Below are positions 1-10,589 of a DNA stretch of 64,000 nucleotides, piece after piece. The position numbers were made by a program, and so were the translations under genes. Where the stretch lies: contig OY754339.1 in NCBI GenBank assembly GCA_963573305.1, positions 87,265,838-87,329,837 on the forward strand. Reading direction: 5' to 3'. This DNA comes from Pyrrhosoma nymphula. Its lineage: Eukaryota; Arthropoda; Insecta; Odonata; Coenagrionidae. The notes below the pieces were generated by a model. The model made no database searches. It had not been told where the DNA came from and saw nothing but the letters and a program-made list of their open reading frames with translations. Position 1 is the stretch's first letter, and each line of letters begins with the position of its first letter.

Positions 1-1360
1 TATCATGCATTCTGTATTGTAAACGTCCAGGTTTCTGCACCATTTTGCATACTCTACATTAGTATCCCCACCAGTCATTTCTAAACCATCATCAGTTCCA
101 ATCCGTTGCCTCCTTTGCCAGCCCAATTCCCCTCCAAAAAAACCTCATTACGATGCCCATTTGTCTTCAAGATACTCTTCTAGTTAATAAATTATTTCCC
201 GGTAATAATGCTGGGAAGCAATGGTGATAACCGACAAATACGTCTTGCCTCAATGCTTTTACATTTTATCGCCCGCAGTGTTTGCATTCTTTTCTTCGCG
301 ATACTACCACAGCGAGATTGAAAGTATATAGTGCAATGATTTTACAGTTGACCAAATGACGTCTACTGAATAAGGAGGACATTGCAGCTTTTTAACATAT
401 AATTGGCACCAATTATTTGGAGTAACATCAACTGCATGCCTAATCTGATGTGTATGATACAAAATATTTTTATTTACGCTGTAACGTGTGTTGTGACTAT
501 GAACAGTTTAGCAAGGTAAACTTTTTGATGAAGGTTGGTTCACCTCAGGTTCCAACTTAAAAGAAACACCCGAAACCTCTTTTAAAGATGTAACTTGTAT
601 GCATGTACCTACCCTTAATGAACCAGTGTTATTGTCATTGTCGAAAGCAATAGATGACGTCATTAGTTCCATAGGAGACGGTAAAAAAACAGTTGAAGTC
701 CGGATACCGAGATAGATTCCTAGGAATAATACGCTTTCAATGGTTCTTGCCTGGAATCCTTTGCGGTTAATAATGATGCGTAGATTACTTATTGCGGCAG
801 ATCTTAAATCAGTGTATTCTCATAGGGGTAGATAGATACCTTGCGGGAGCTGGGAGGATATTTGTAGCGGGGGAGTTTGGGTGGTGCGGGAAGAGGGATA
901 ATATAAGATTAAAAGAAAAGAAAGGCGGAGGTCGTGGAATGGGATGGGGTCGGGATAGGGGAGGGTGGGTGAGGGGAACGCTCCCATGAATTTTTAAATT
1001 CTCACGATTATCGCTTTCTGTTCCCGAGAAACCCGTTGATAAAAGCGTGTGTGTCTTTTTGATATAGTTTCTCTTTGGTTATCGCGTCACATCATCGTCT
1101 AACAGTTTCTTTCCTCTTTTAATGGATACACGCTAAGGAAAAGAGTCAAGGAAGCCTTTCGCGATTTCATTTATCGCCCGGAACAGCCTGGCAGGTCGTT
1201 GGTTAGCGTTTTGGTTGCAAGCTAGAATACTTTATCTCTGATGGTGGTTAGCCGTTAATTAATTAATAGCAGTTCAAGTAGTCGGGATGCAAATGCACAG
1301 CGCGTCAGTAGCAACCACGGATTAAAGGAATGAATGAATGTTTTTCCAAGGAAGCAAAAA
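1..1360. other. No gene recognised; G-rich patch
   Basis: I see no coding sequence, RNA gene or recognisable repeat here. The only compositional feature is a G-rich stretch at about 840-985 with runs of GGG and GGGG on the plus strand. Short open frames in it look like by-products of that composition. Confidence 0.5.
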
Positions 1361-1364
1361 TAGT

Positions 1365-1740
1365 GGTGTGCAAAAGTGTTGTCTTCCCACCTTATTGTAT
1401 GGTAGCGTAAACTTGAGTATGCATAAGAGTTGGCTGTGGGTTTGGGATATCTCAGAAGTGTTGGCGTTAACAGTAGGAAGACTGCGGTGAAGACAGAATG
1501 TATGAAGGATGTCCCGGTAATGGGCAAATATGAAGGGAGCGTACTTTGTTGGTTTGCCCACGTTGGGAGAATGGATGAGAGTCAAATACAGAAATAGATT
1601 TATGTTGAAGGAGTTGGAAAATTTATGATAGAGGAGTTGTTGGTGTGAGAGGAAGAAATGTAAGAGAGTGATGAAGAACTGTAGGAGTTTAACTGAAACA
1701 AAACAGATATGCAATAGGGCAGCTTGGAGGAAATTATTTA
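1365..1740 (+). pseudogene. Relic of non-LTR retrotransposon reverse transcriptase, C-terminal part
   Basis: Conceptual translation of the plus strand gives a broken version of the region after the reverse-transcriptase core that many insect non-LTR elements share. At about 1450-1600 it reads in one frame with residues resembling LRSV..., KYEGSVLCWFAHVGRMDES and IYVEGV, the 'W-F-G-H-V-x-R-M' signature. Upstream it is interrupted by stops and downstream by stops at roughly every 10-20 codons, so it is not expressed as a protein. No catalytic motif of the reverse transcriptase is present. It resembles the fragments at 7590-7806 and 24085-25210 and probably comes from the same broad class. Longer minus-strand open frames over this interval are antisense shadows. 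Family assignment is uncertain. Confidence 0.65.
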
Positions 1741-2169
1741 AGCAGAGTTAGCTTTACAGGCCTATCACAGAAAATTTTACGTTTTTATCTATGCCTACCC
1801 TGAAATTGAACGGCTTCATAGGCATGTATGCTTGTATAGATGTCGTTGTGAACCTAATAGGAGATGACATTAAATATCTAACATGGCCACTGTTCCTAAG
1901 TTACATGTTTACTTTTGATAAAATGCTGTTTTTCGAATCACTAGGTGATAAGCTAGCTGAAAATGGCTAAAATATTGGCAAAATAGCAAATAAGTAATGA
2001 TTCGAGTAAATAATGAAATAGCAATTAATGCGTGGTTTTTTATTTGTAACGAAAAAAATATATGTAACAATGGAAAAAACTTATCGTGTCCAAATTCAAA
2101 ATATTTCATCGCATGCTACATTTTTGGTGAAACAGACGAAGTGTTACTGAGCACTTTCCTTTGTTTATA

Positions 2170-2800
2170 TTTTGAAAAATGCGTACGCCCGCGCCGTGCG
2201 TAACTTATTGTTTGTTGAGAACGTACATGGGAGCTGGCTTGCCATCTTTTGGCGCACTTCTGAATCACTACGCGTAGCAACTAAATGATACATACGTACG
2301 CGTAACCTTTCCTTGGGTGCCTTCCATTCGCATTCAAGTGCGGTAATCACTTCGTGACATAAAACAGCGCACTTGCCTTCCATTCGTGATTCAGACCCTA
2401 CGCACTAGGTAGCGAACTTCAAAACAGAGCGGGAGCAAAGTTTATGTGCGCTTGACAACAAAAGAACGTCGACAATGGCATCCGAGATTGTTGTTAAGTT
2501 TCTTGATTTTCAGTAAGAGCGTCAAACATCAATATTCTGAGGTTTTATATTACTCTGTGATAAAAGGATTACGTTTTTTTTTAAATACTTAACTACTTTG
2601 AACAAATTCAACAACTTTAGACAAAAACATTCGACCGTGACTGATGTTCACCCACAATATGCTACCTACCGGGAGGTTATAAAACATTTCGCCAGCGCAC
2701 ATCGTTCCATTCAACGTCGTTCGTGTGCTCCAAAATGCGCTGCTATTGTGCTCCGATGTGCGCCAAATTCAAAGCATTGAAAGGAATGCTCCCTATATAT
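2170..2800 (+). repeat. Interspersed repeat family 1, copy A
   Basis: This stretch is a diverged inverted-orientation homologue of about 18235-18700. Shared landmarks in the same order include a block ending ATTCAGACCCTACGCACT (the other copy has TTCAGACCCTATCGCACT), a block with CATCGTTCCATTCAACGTCG, and one with GAAAGGAATGCTC. A short open frame at 2598-2780 covers the best-conserved end, and its counterpart at 18103-18321 on the minus strand gives a similar peptide (HRSI-RRSCAPK), which hints that this is part of a transposon coding or subterminal region. I cannot assign it to a superfamily. Similarity stops near 2790. Confidence 0.6.
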
Positions 2801-2809
2801 TATATGGTA

Positions 2810-3700
2810 GTAGTAGTTTAGTACTAGTTAGTATTATATGATAGTAGTTTTTCGGTTCACGTATTTTACGTAAGTTTTTCGCACAAGAGCGCGCTAAATC
2901 AATGACAAATGATAATAAAAGAATTCAGGAGCTCGTTTCTTTCTAGCAATTGTTTTCAGAAGTTAAAATGACGTGATTTACGGTGGAAAAAAAACCCTGG
3001 AAGCTGAATTGATTCTTTAATGCATAGCTGATCCAGCCAATGTGGCCAATTACCTACTTTCCGTATACCCAACAACTTACATCTATTCTTTCGTAATAAA
3101 CAGAGTCTTCTACGCAACTGCTAAGTTTCACTTTGAAATGATTTTGTAGTTGAGTGGTAGCTAAGTAGAGAACTCAGGTTATATACGGTAGCAACATCCA
3201 TCTACTGTCTGTAAGCAAAGCCGAAATACTCGAGTTCGAGATGCTCTGTTTTCCAAACCAGGAAATAGGATTTAATGCAGTGAAATTCACATAAAAACTA
3301 ATTTATTCATGCTTTTATGGATGCCAATTAAGCATTTTTAATCTCATGAGATGCACATTTACTTAGTTTTGTTGGAAAAAGTCACAGTTTTAGTGCGTAA
3401 AATCTAATCGATCACGCTTGTGCGCTTGATATTCTGTTACTTATTATTTTACCTACTTGAAAATTTTGAAAAGAGAAAACTAGGCATATTTTTAACATTT
3501 TGCAGAAAAATAATTGCTCTTATTCTAAAAATTGCGCCCATTACTGTTAAGGAGGTTCCATCGCGACTGTGTGAGTCAAAACAAATACTAAAATCCACAT
3601 TTTTGATATTTTGTACAAAAGATCCTGATTTCGCTGATGGAATGCGTTACCTATGGAAAAGCAAAAGTAAGGTAGTAAAAATTCAGATTATCCCACGAAT
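2810..3700. other. AT-rich, nothing recognised
   Basis: Apart from short GTAGTAG/TAGTTAGTA-type low-complexity sequence at about 2815-2860, I see no gene, repeat family member or structured element here. An open frame at 3420-3713 (97 codons) has no recognisable motif and AT-driven composition. Confidence 0.4.
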
Positions 3701-3714
3701 GTACTTTAAATGAG

Positions 3715-4190
3715 CACTTTTTCCCAGTCAAAGTAGCCGACTGCAGCGCAATTTTAACGAATTACCGCATTTTGACTTCAAGTACGGCATTAATTCCCCA
3801 AAAACTATAAAAATAAGGTGGTAAGATGCCTATATTTTATTTTTATTCAATTAACTATATGGATAAGTTCCTTCTTATAAACAGTTTTCCGCGAAAATGT
3901 CATTTATATTTTATGGAAAAATAATATTTTTCCCCGTGTTTCCCTCATTCTCTCATTGAACACCATGTCATTTCAAGTTCAATCAGAGAATAAATTTGTG
4001 TGGAAAGGTAACATTTTGTTGCTCACATCAGATAGAGGACAAGTTTTTCTTTAAGTAGACAGAAAATGAATAATATGGCATTTAAGTGATTATACGGTGG
4101 AACCACCTTAAAAGTGTGAGGTTCGGCTAACTTAGAAGCGAATGGCTCGGTTGACACTTGAGTTGGACTGTTATGTGTTTTGAGGTGTTA
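3715..4190 (+). repeat. Interspersed repeat family 2, copy A
   Basis: This is a diverged direct-orientation homologue of about 63510-63935, at the other end of the window. Shared landmarks in order: a GCCGACTGCAGC block (TGACTACAGC in the other copy), GCGAAAATGTCATTTATAT (GCGAAAATGGCATTTATAT), a TTCAAGTTCAATCAGAGAAT block, and a TTAAGTGATTATACGGTGGAAC block. No terminal repeats or coding motif are visible, so the family is unnamed. Confidence 0.6.
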
Positions 4191-5130
4191 CTTGGTGGAA
4201 CTGCATTACTAATGAAATGAACAGCATTTCCTAAATTCCAGTTCCGAGTGTGGAATTCAAAAAGTGCTTTTCATTTAATCATGCCAGCTAAATGTCTCTG
4301 CCTCCAAATATCATTGCTCAAAATAATTCCCGACCATCCAAAGAGGTTTCGAATCACGATGCGCTTCTGCGCTAAGCTCATGCGGACATACCCACTCTGA
4401 TTCTAAGTGGCGACCATTTGGTTCAGCCTTCGGGGATGAACGCCCGTCTCTAATTTACTCTGAAATACTCCCGCATCTTTTTTTTTTACATCACGATAAT
4501 AGTTTTAATCCGCCGCTCCCTCGCCAGGCGAGGACGGATAGCGGTGCCTTTAATGGTGCGTTCATTTGCTCTTTTCAATTTTTTTAACCGGGCGCGTTTC
4601 CTCTGAGTCTTTCGCTTTAGACTTTTACATAAATAAATTGACCTCGGGGGGCTATTGAAGGGGGGGAGGAGCGTTCTTTGTCGACTCTGGGCCTATTGTG
4701 CAATACAATGGCGCCCGTTTATTACACCTGATGCGCTCCTGTTCCTGCCTCCCGTCACCGCTGGCAACGGCCGCCCCCCCCCTACACCTCCCTCCCCTCT
4801 TACTATCCCTCCCCTCCTCAACCTCCATCATTCCCGTGGCCTCATTCCCAGCAGCCTCTTCTCCAATTTCCCGCTCACCCATACAAGTCTCCTGCCAAAC
4901 GCACCTCATCGCACGTAACCGCCGGCTGTCCGACTAAATTCACCCCTTAAACACCATTATTCCTACGTGCCCAAGAATTAAACGTCTTCTCGAAACATTA
5001 TTTGAATACATTGGGACTTACTATGTTTGGATGAGACAACCGCATTCATGATGAATCCAAAACAGGATAATCTTTAAACATGGTAAATGAATTAATTTTC
5101 AACGGTGTCAGGCGAGATGTGGTGGAACAT
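4191..5130. other. No gene; pyrimidine-rich patch
   Basis: Nothing recognisable apart from C/T-rich DNA at about 4745-4880. That patch produces open frames on both strands (4652-4937) made mostly of Pro, Ser, Leu and Gly, which I treat as compositional. Confidence 0.4.
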
Positions 5131-5189
5131 CGAAACAATAAAGAAAGTAATCGATGTAGTACTTCCACTTTATTTAAAAATTCACTACA

Positions 5190-5222
5190 CGTGTTTCGGC
5201 TTTTCACTAAGCCATCTTTAGG
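5190..5222 (-). ncRNA. Hammerhead-ribozyme-like motif (left arm, decayed)
   Basis: This is the minus-strand counterpart of the motif at 5461-5495 in the opposite arm of the foldback. Stem II is better preserved here (GGCTT pairs with AAGCC), and GAAA followed by CACGTG is intact, but the first core box reads CTAAAGA instead of CTGANGA, so the copy should be inactive. Confidence 0.45.
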
Positions 5223-5460
5223 TACGATTACATTCCAGTTTTAGGAAGGTTTCCATACTTCTTGCATATATACCATCAAACTCCACTCCTCCCCCCCCCC
5301 CTCCAAACCAACCCACACCCAAACTTTACCCCCAAACCTCCCCTCCTCCCCCCTCCCTCTCCCCCGGCCTTCCTTTAACCCCCCCTCCTCCCCCCACTTC
5401 TGTTGAACTGGATGTGTATATATATATATACAAACCGCAAAAGCTGGAATGTAATCGTAA

Positions 5461-5495
5461 CTGAAGATGACTTAGTGAAAAGCCGAAACACGTGT
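5461..5495 (+). ncRNA. Hammerhead-ribozyme-like motif (right arm)
   Basis: The sequence matches the hammerhead core in order: CTGAAGA (consensus CTGANGA), a stem-II region GACTT...AAGCC closed over a short loop, then GAAA. It is followed by the palindrome CACGTG, which could act as a short dimeric stem III, and then TA. Stem I pairing is not obvious. Self-cleaving hammerheads with very short stem III are known from Penelope-like retroelements. Activity is not shown. Confidence 0.5.
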
Positions 5496-5689
5496 AGTGA
5501 GTTTTTAAATAAAGTGGACATACTACATCAATTACTTTCTTTATTGAATTAATTTTCCTATTAATTTAATAGGATAATCTTTGCTGTTTCCACAGATATT
5601 ATTATTTATCACTTGTGACCAGTTTCAGCTCAAAGTATCCTTGTAAATGATAAGTCTAACTTAATTTTTCCTCATAGATTTGTTGCAAC

Positions 5690-5787
5690 AAGACGACCTA
5701 ATCTTCGGTGAAGCTCGTCATCATCAGGTACCTGACTGATCAGACACCTGACGATGACGAGCTTCGTCGAAATCTAGGTCGTATCAT
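5690..5787. repeat. Short inverted repeat with hammerhead-like core
   Basis: Arms of about 38 nt (5692-5731 and 5746-5783) are near-complementary around a 15-nt loop containing TGATCA. The right arm on the plus strand has CTGACGA at 5748-5754, a stem GACGA/TCGTC, and GAAA at 5769-5772, which matches the hammerhead core. It is followed by a strand (TAGGTCGT) complementary to ACGACCTA at 5692-5699, a plausible stem III. In the left arm read on the minus strand, the GAAA box is changed to GAAG. This may be a dimeric or inverted hammerhead relic. Confidence 0.5.
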
Positions 5788-5790
5788 TTA

Positions 5791-6745
5791 CAATGCTAAG
5801 CAAATTCCGCGAAGTCACGCCCGAGACAACGGAATATACAAATTATCCTCATCTCGTGAAGCTTTCTATCGAAAACGGTCTTAAGTAATAAATTATAATA
5901 ATTGTAGATACCCTCAAAGTTTACCCTTATTTTGATTCATACGGAAGGAGTTCCGCCAATGACGCCTCAAGATACGGCTTTCATCTTAATATAAACGCAA
6001 CCAGAAGTGAATTACGTAGGTGAAACTATGAGAGCGATAGGTTATTTCCTTTAAACGTTCTTACTATTGTTGGGATTTAAAAATTCTGCTTAAGAAAAAT
6101 GTACTGGAAATTAGCCATATTGCGTGTTTAATTTAGCCTTTATATCGTGCACATGAAAATGTTAATGCAGCGTTATCATGGCTGGAAAAGTACGTTGTTA
6201 ATTTTGATGACACTTAACACTATTTTAAATACCCTAGTTAGATAAAATTACTGCTTTTGGGGAAGAAAGTAAAGAAGAGTAAGCAAGTTGACACGACAAT
6301 ATGATGTAAACCATGGGTATCATTATGGCTTTTCTGCGTTACGTCATCCGCTTTGCTTGTCGGTATTGAAGGTGTTCAGTGATTGGCTGCATATCTAACT
6401 GTTAACTGCGCTAATATGATGGCCAGACTATAGAGGCGCTATCTCGGAGATTTTTCAGCGCTCGAAAGCCCACAATTTTTGCTTGACTTCTGTCACGTTG
6501 TAACGGGCTTCTTTTCCACAAATATCATCGTAATATACATGGAATTATTTACAATTACTATAGTTTGATGGTATATATGCAAGAAGTATGGAAATAAACA
6601 CCCTGAATGTACTGATTTATCTTTAAGACTCCGAAAATCCATAAACACTCTGTGGACGGCCATAGTTTTCTACATTATACAGCATCAAAGCACTGCATTC
6701 AGTAAGTGAACAAAGAACAAGACAATGAAGGCTATAGTATTTTTT
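5791..6745. other. No gene recognised
   Basis: AT-rich sequence without a coding signature. The only link to other features is about 31 nt at 6567-6597 (TTTGATGGTATATATGCAAG and following bases) that match, in inverted orientation, the spacer of the foldback at 5137-5545. Confidence 0.4.
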
Positions 6746-6749
6746 TTAA

Positions 6750-7555
6750 CACTCCACTGCTCGCGCTCTCTTTTGTCACGTGAGTGGTCGCGCGGGATAC
6801 CATGGTATCCCAACACTTTTTGTGCTCTCTATATAGAATTAATAATAAAAACGTCATTATGGTGCCTTATTTGTTGATTTTATTGCATACCCTTTATTCA
6901 AGTAGAAACAGGCACCAATATACAACTTAGTAAAATTATAAAAAAGACAGCCAATAAATGGTTTAGTATTTTTCACTTACATCATTTTCATCTACAGTTT
7001 TAAGATCAAAACAGTTCATACATATGCAGGTTTGGAGATCCAAACAAACCCATTTGTTGTATTTTGAACACCATTTATTTGTTTGTTTATCTCTTATTCT
7101 TGGAAACATGTAGTCCATGTTTTCAACATTTGAACATTATTACTCCTGGGGGGCTCCGTCAAAACCTTTTCCTCTTCAGTGTTTTCTTCTTCTAGAAGTG
7201 GTCTTATTTGCGTATTTGGCTTTGTACATAACCAAACCGTTTATAGCAGCAATATTCAGCAAATCAAAAAATATAGTTATGGGCCATCGACGTCTATTTC
7301 GACAGATCATAATACCTGCACGTTATATCTAACATATCTACTTCGTATTTCGTTTTATTATGGCAAAATATAATTTCAGATTTTTCAAGGCCATTACAGA
7401 TAGTGACTTCATAATCATAATGCATGGTGGATATTGCTAGCACGATGTTGAACAATTGTCGGATCGAGGAAACCAGAGCGACGACGCTTGCATCTATAAA
7501 GCCTCTGTTTACATGGTGACATCTTAGACTGTCATTAAAAATATGCATCCTTCAA
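6750..7555 (-). pseudogene. piggyBac-like transposase relic, C-terminal half
   Basis: Read on the minus strand, about 7550 to 7294 gives a peptide with EIIFCHNKTKYEVDMLD and CRYYDLSK, corresponding to the piggyBac (DDE_Tnp_1_7) segment that normally has 'N-x-T-K-G-G-V-D-x-L-D'. After a frameshift near 7294-7310 it continues as RRRWPITIFFDLLNIAAIN, the highly typical piggyBac block, and further on (about 7090-6975) a cysteine-rich tail with WCSKYNKWVCLDL...CICMNCF, as in piggyBac C-terminal zinc domains. Stops and at least one frameshift make it inactive; the N-terminal half is absent. A TTAA at 6746-6749 followed by CACTCCACTGC could be the old target site and terminal repeat, but no partner end is visible. 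A perfect 18-bp palindrome GGGATACCATGGTATCCC sits at about 6797-6814. Confidence 0.8.
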
Positions 7556-7589
7556 TATTATATTTTTTTGTGAACTTAATGTCGTAGAG

Positions 7590-7806
7590 GCCTAGACTCT
7601 GAATGGACCATGGAGAAGACGATCCAAAGCCTTTGAAGTGTGGCTCTATACAGACGCATTTTGAGGATCTCTTGCGTGGATCATGTGACGAATGAAGAAG
7701 TCCTTCTCAGAATGGGCTTGCCGCCCGAAATAATTTAGACTGTTAAACGACGCATATTGCAATATCTTGGATATGTAATTAGACACGAGGATAAATATCG
7801 ACATTA
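7590..7806 (+). pseudogene. Relic of non-LTR retrotransposon reverse transcriptase, C-terminal part
   Basis: Plus-strand translation gives YRRILRISWVDHVTNEEV, then RMGLPPEII and, after a stop, VKRRILQYLGYVIRHEDKY. These are the conserved post-polymerase segments of a common insect non-LTR element type ('RRxLRISWxDxVTNxEVLxRM ... LxYLGHVxRHEDKY'). At least two in-frame stops or shifts are present. The relic abuts the gypsy fragment that starts near 7830, so the gypsy element may have inserted just downstream of it. There is no catalytic domain in this fragment. Confidence 0.75.
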
Positions 7807-7829
7807 GTTAATTAGTCGATACGGGCTCG

Positions 7830-9895
7830 GACCTTTATGTATACCCTCGGTCACGCCTCCGAAATGGTCGCACCAGGGCCAGCTACCACTTATTCGCAGC
7901 GAATGGGTCCATCATTCCCACCTACGGCTGGACGACACTACGACTCAATTTGGGACTTCCACGCGATTTCACGTGGCGTTTTGTCATCGCGGACGTTACC
8001 AAGCCCATTATCGGAGCAGACTTCCTCTCTCATTTTGATCTACTGGTCGACACTCGCAACCGCAGGCTCGTTGACAACGTAACATCTTGTATCGCCCTTG
8101 GCGCGCCCGCTTCGGCAACCCCGGTGCTCCGCGTCAAGGCAATCTGCTGCACATCGCGCTACCACACAGCGCTCGCAGAATCCCCTACCATCACCAGGCC
8201 TGCAGGAGCGCATATGCCGGTTCTCCATAATACCGTGCACCACATCAAGACCATCCCTGGCCACCCCTGAGACGTGCCGACCACGCCGTTTGGACCTGCA
8301 GCGCCTGCGCCATGCAAAGGCAGAATTTGAGGAGATGCTTCGACTCGGCACGGCTCGACGCTCCCACAGCCCGTGGGCGTCTGCCCTCCATATGGTACCC
8401 AAGAAGGACGATGGCTGGAGGCCCTGTGGGGATTACCGTCAGCTCAACTCCCGGACCATCTCAGTTCGGTACCCCATCCGTCACATCATGGATTTCTCAC
8501 ACCACCTTGCCGGCTGCAAGGTATTTTCAACCGTCGATCTCGTCAAGGCATACAATAAAATTCCTGTACAACCCGAGGACGTGCCGAAGACAGCAATTAC
8601 TTCTTACCCCTTCGTACTCTTCAAGTTCCCGTTTATGTCGTTTGGACTGCGGAACGCAGCTCAAACGTTCCAGAGGTTCATAGACGAGGTGCTTCATGAA
8701 CTAGATTTCTGCTATTCATATTTAGACGTTGTGCTCATGCATCGACATCTTAGAACGAGCATGAGGACCACCTCCGACAACTGTTTCAACGGTTCCAAGA
8801 TTACGGGATTCTCATCAACCCTGCCAAATGCATTTTGGGCGCCGTTGAAGTTACATTTCTTGGCTACCGCGTCTCCGCCAATGGCACGCGCCCGTTGGAT
8901 GACCGAGTGGAAGCCCTAAAGAATCCCAGGACCATTAAGCAGCTACGCCGTTTTCTGGGCATGCTGAATTTCTACCACAGGTTTCTGCCTAATGCAGCTG
9001 AGCATCAAGCACCACTCCATGACGTCCTCTCGGGCCCCAAGGTCAAGGGATCGCACCCAGTATCATGGACCCCGGAGCTTCTCAAGGCCTTTGAGAGTTG
9101 CAAGCTGAGCCTTTCAACGAGCACTCTCCTCTCACACCCGAGACCAGACACACTGCTGGCGGTCGTGACAGACTGTTCTAACTTCGCTATGGGTGCAGTC
9201 CTACAACAGTACGTCGACGGCGCATGGCAGCCACTTCTTTTTTCTCCCGTAAGCTAAATTCTTCTCAGCGCAAATATAGCCCTTATGATAGAGAGTTGCT
9301 GGCATCTATGAAGCAGTAAAGTATCTCAGGCATATGGTGGAAGCAAGGCATTTTACTATCTTTTCAGATCATAAGCCCATTATTTACGCTTTTCATCAGC
9401 GCCGAGATAAGTCTTCGCTACGCCAGTTTAACCAGCTGGAATTCATCTCACAATTTACTACTGATATCCGGCATGTATCAGGACAGCAGAACGTGGTCGC
9501 CGACGCTCTGTCTCGGATCGAGGTTGTATCTACCCCTGTCGACTTCTCTGCACTCCCCCATTCTCAAGAGGATGACGCGGAACTCCGAGGTCTTCTCGAC
9601 AATGGCTCCGCACTTCAGCTCGAACGACTACCAGTACCAGGAGCCGATATTCATCCTTACTGCGATACATCCACCCCCCGACCACGTTCATTCATCACAT
9701 AACGATTTCGACGACAGGCCTTCGACACCCTACGCAACGTGGGTCAACCAGGAGCTAACGCCACCACGAAGCTCATAACTAAGCGCTTCGTCTGGCCTGG
9801 GATTTGCAAGGATTGCCGCTTCTAGGCACGCACCTGTGAGCCATGTCAGCGCTCAAAAATTTCGTGGCATAACTCAGCGCCCCTCGTACATGCAG
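7830..9895 (+). pseudogene. Ty3/gypsy retrotransposon pol fragment (PR-RT-RNase H-start of IN), frameshifted
   Basis: In order on the plus strand: the end of an aspartic protease (about 7925-8090, with PIIGADFLSHFDLLVD), reverse transcriptase (about 8290-8890, with FSTVDLVKAYNKIPV and FGLRNAAQTFQRFIDEVL), tether and RNase H (about 8900-9530, with SDHKPIIYAF and ending NVVADALSRIE), then a spacer and the beginning of an integrase zinc region (about 9700-9890, with RFVWPGI and a C-x2-C pair). The frame changes at least three times. The catalytic YLDD box reads YLDV (about 8719-8730), so one catalytic aspartate is lost. No LTRs, gag, primer-binding site or integrase core are visible. The RT style resembles the CsRn1/Kabuki-like branch of Ty3/gypsy, which is an impression only. 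It is a dead fragment. Confidence 0.88.
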
Positions 9896-9929
9896 GTGGC
9901 CAGGACATGTTAATTGTAAAATCCGAGAT

Positions 9930-10165
9930 ATAATCCCGATGAAGTAAATAGGTTTTGTGAGATGTCTGAGTCTTTCCGGGCGAATGCTGAGAATGAAGAG
10001 TTCTCAGGTTTCCAGCCGGGTGATGGTGTTGAACTGCACCGACGTTTCGATGATATAGCCTGCCATCATCTTCAAGGTGAATTGCTATATTCGGGAAGAA
10101 AAACTAGGACAATACCAGCAGCGGAACAGAAAAGACTGGAGGCAATGGATATACGGTGGGTGTTA
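9930..10165 (-). repeat. Penelope-type tail with hammerhead-like motif
   Basis: On the minus strand, about 10077 to 10045 reads CTTGAAGATGATGG...ATCATC-GAAA-CGTCGG, resembling CTGANGA / stem II / GAAA with one inserted T in the first box. It is followed downstream by CGGCTGGAAACCTGAGAA. The tails at 29.6 and 62.7 kb also have a hammerhead-like core followed by a GGATGGAA...CCGAAAG-like segment, so the three may share an ancestor. The plus-strand open frame at 9962-10282 is probably antisense to this tail. Confidence 0.45.
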
Positions 10166-10182
10166 TTCAAGAATGATGATAA

Positions 10183-10585
10183 TGACATTGGTGGGGAGAA
10201 TCACCGATTAAAAATTCTTACAAATTGCCGGGGAGATGATTTCTTCGGCGAAGTTTTCGTACGTATCCTAGCATTTAACTGAAAATGAATCACACACACC
10301 TTTTACGTCCAGAACTGGTATAAAAAATGGATTTCGAAGTTGACATTGATGGGGAGAAGGACCGATGTAAAATTCTTACAAATAGCCGGGGAGATAATTT
10401 TTTCGATGAAAATATATTTATTTAAAATTTGTCTAAGTTTCGGATATGGACTCAACTCACCATTTCACAATTTCTTCCGAAGTTTTCTTATGTATCCTAG
10501 CAGTTAACTGAGATTAAATCACGTGAACAACTTATTTAAGTTCAGAGCTCTCATAAATACCTAATGGATTTTCATCGAAAAGCAG
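10183..10585 (+). repeat. Diverged tandem duplication
   Basis: Two units follow each other: about 10183-10340 and about 10341-10585. Shared landmarks are TGACATTGGTGGGGAGAA / TGACATTGATGGGGAGAA, AAATTCTTACAAATTGCCGG / AAATTCTTACAAATAGCCGG, GTATCCTAGCA-TTAACTGA in both, and TGGATTTC / TGGATTTTC at the end. The second unit carries about 70 nt of extra sequence in its middle (10402-10475). No function is apparent. Confidence 0.65.
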
Positions 10586-10589
10586 ATTT

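Larger units (their letters stand above)
5137..5545. repeat. Foldback element with hammerhead-like arms
   Basis: Two arms of about 105 nt, 5137-5242 and 5439-5545, are reverse complements with about 90% match by eye. The outer ends are AATAAAGAAAGTAATCGATG and its near-complement at 5526-5545; the inner ends are at ATTCCAG/CTGGAAT. The spacer holds a C-rich run (5285-5400) and a short TA run. Each arm carries a motif resembling a hammerhead ribozyme core (separate entries). Part of the spacer at about 5250-5281 recurs in opposite orientation at about 6567-6597. Such arms next to hammerhead-like motifs suggest an origin in the terminal region of Penelope-like or related elements; that origin is inferred. 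Confidence 0.7.

Noticed and set aside
4652..4937. Overlapping Pro/Ser/Leu-rich open frames on both strands (similarly 20340-20848, 26298-27389, 52497-52801)
   Set aside because: Explained by strand-asymmetric C/T- or G-rich composition; no motif or codon bias.
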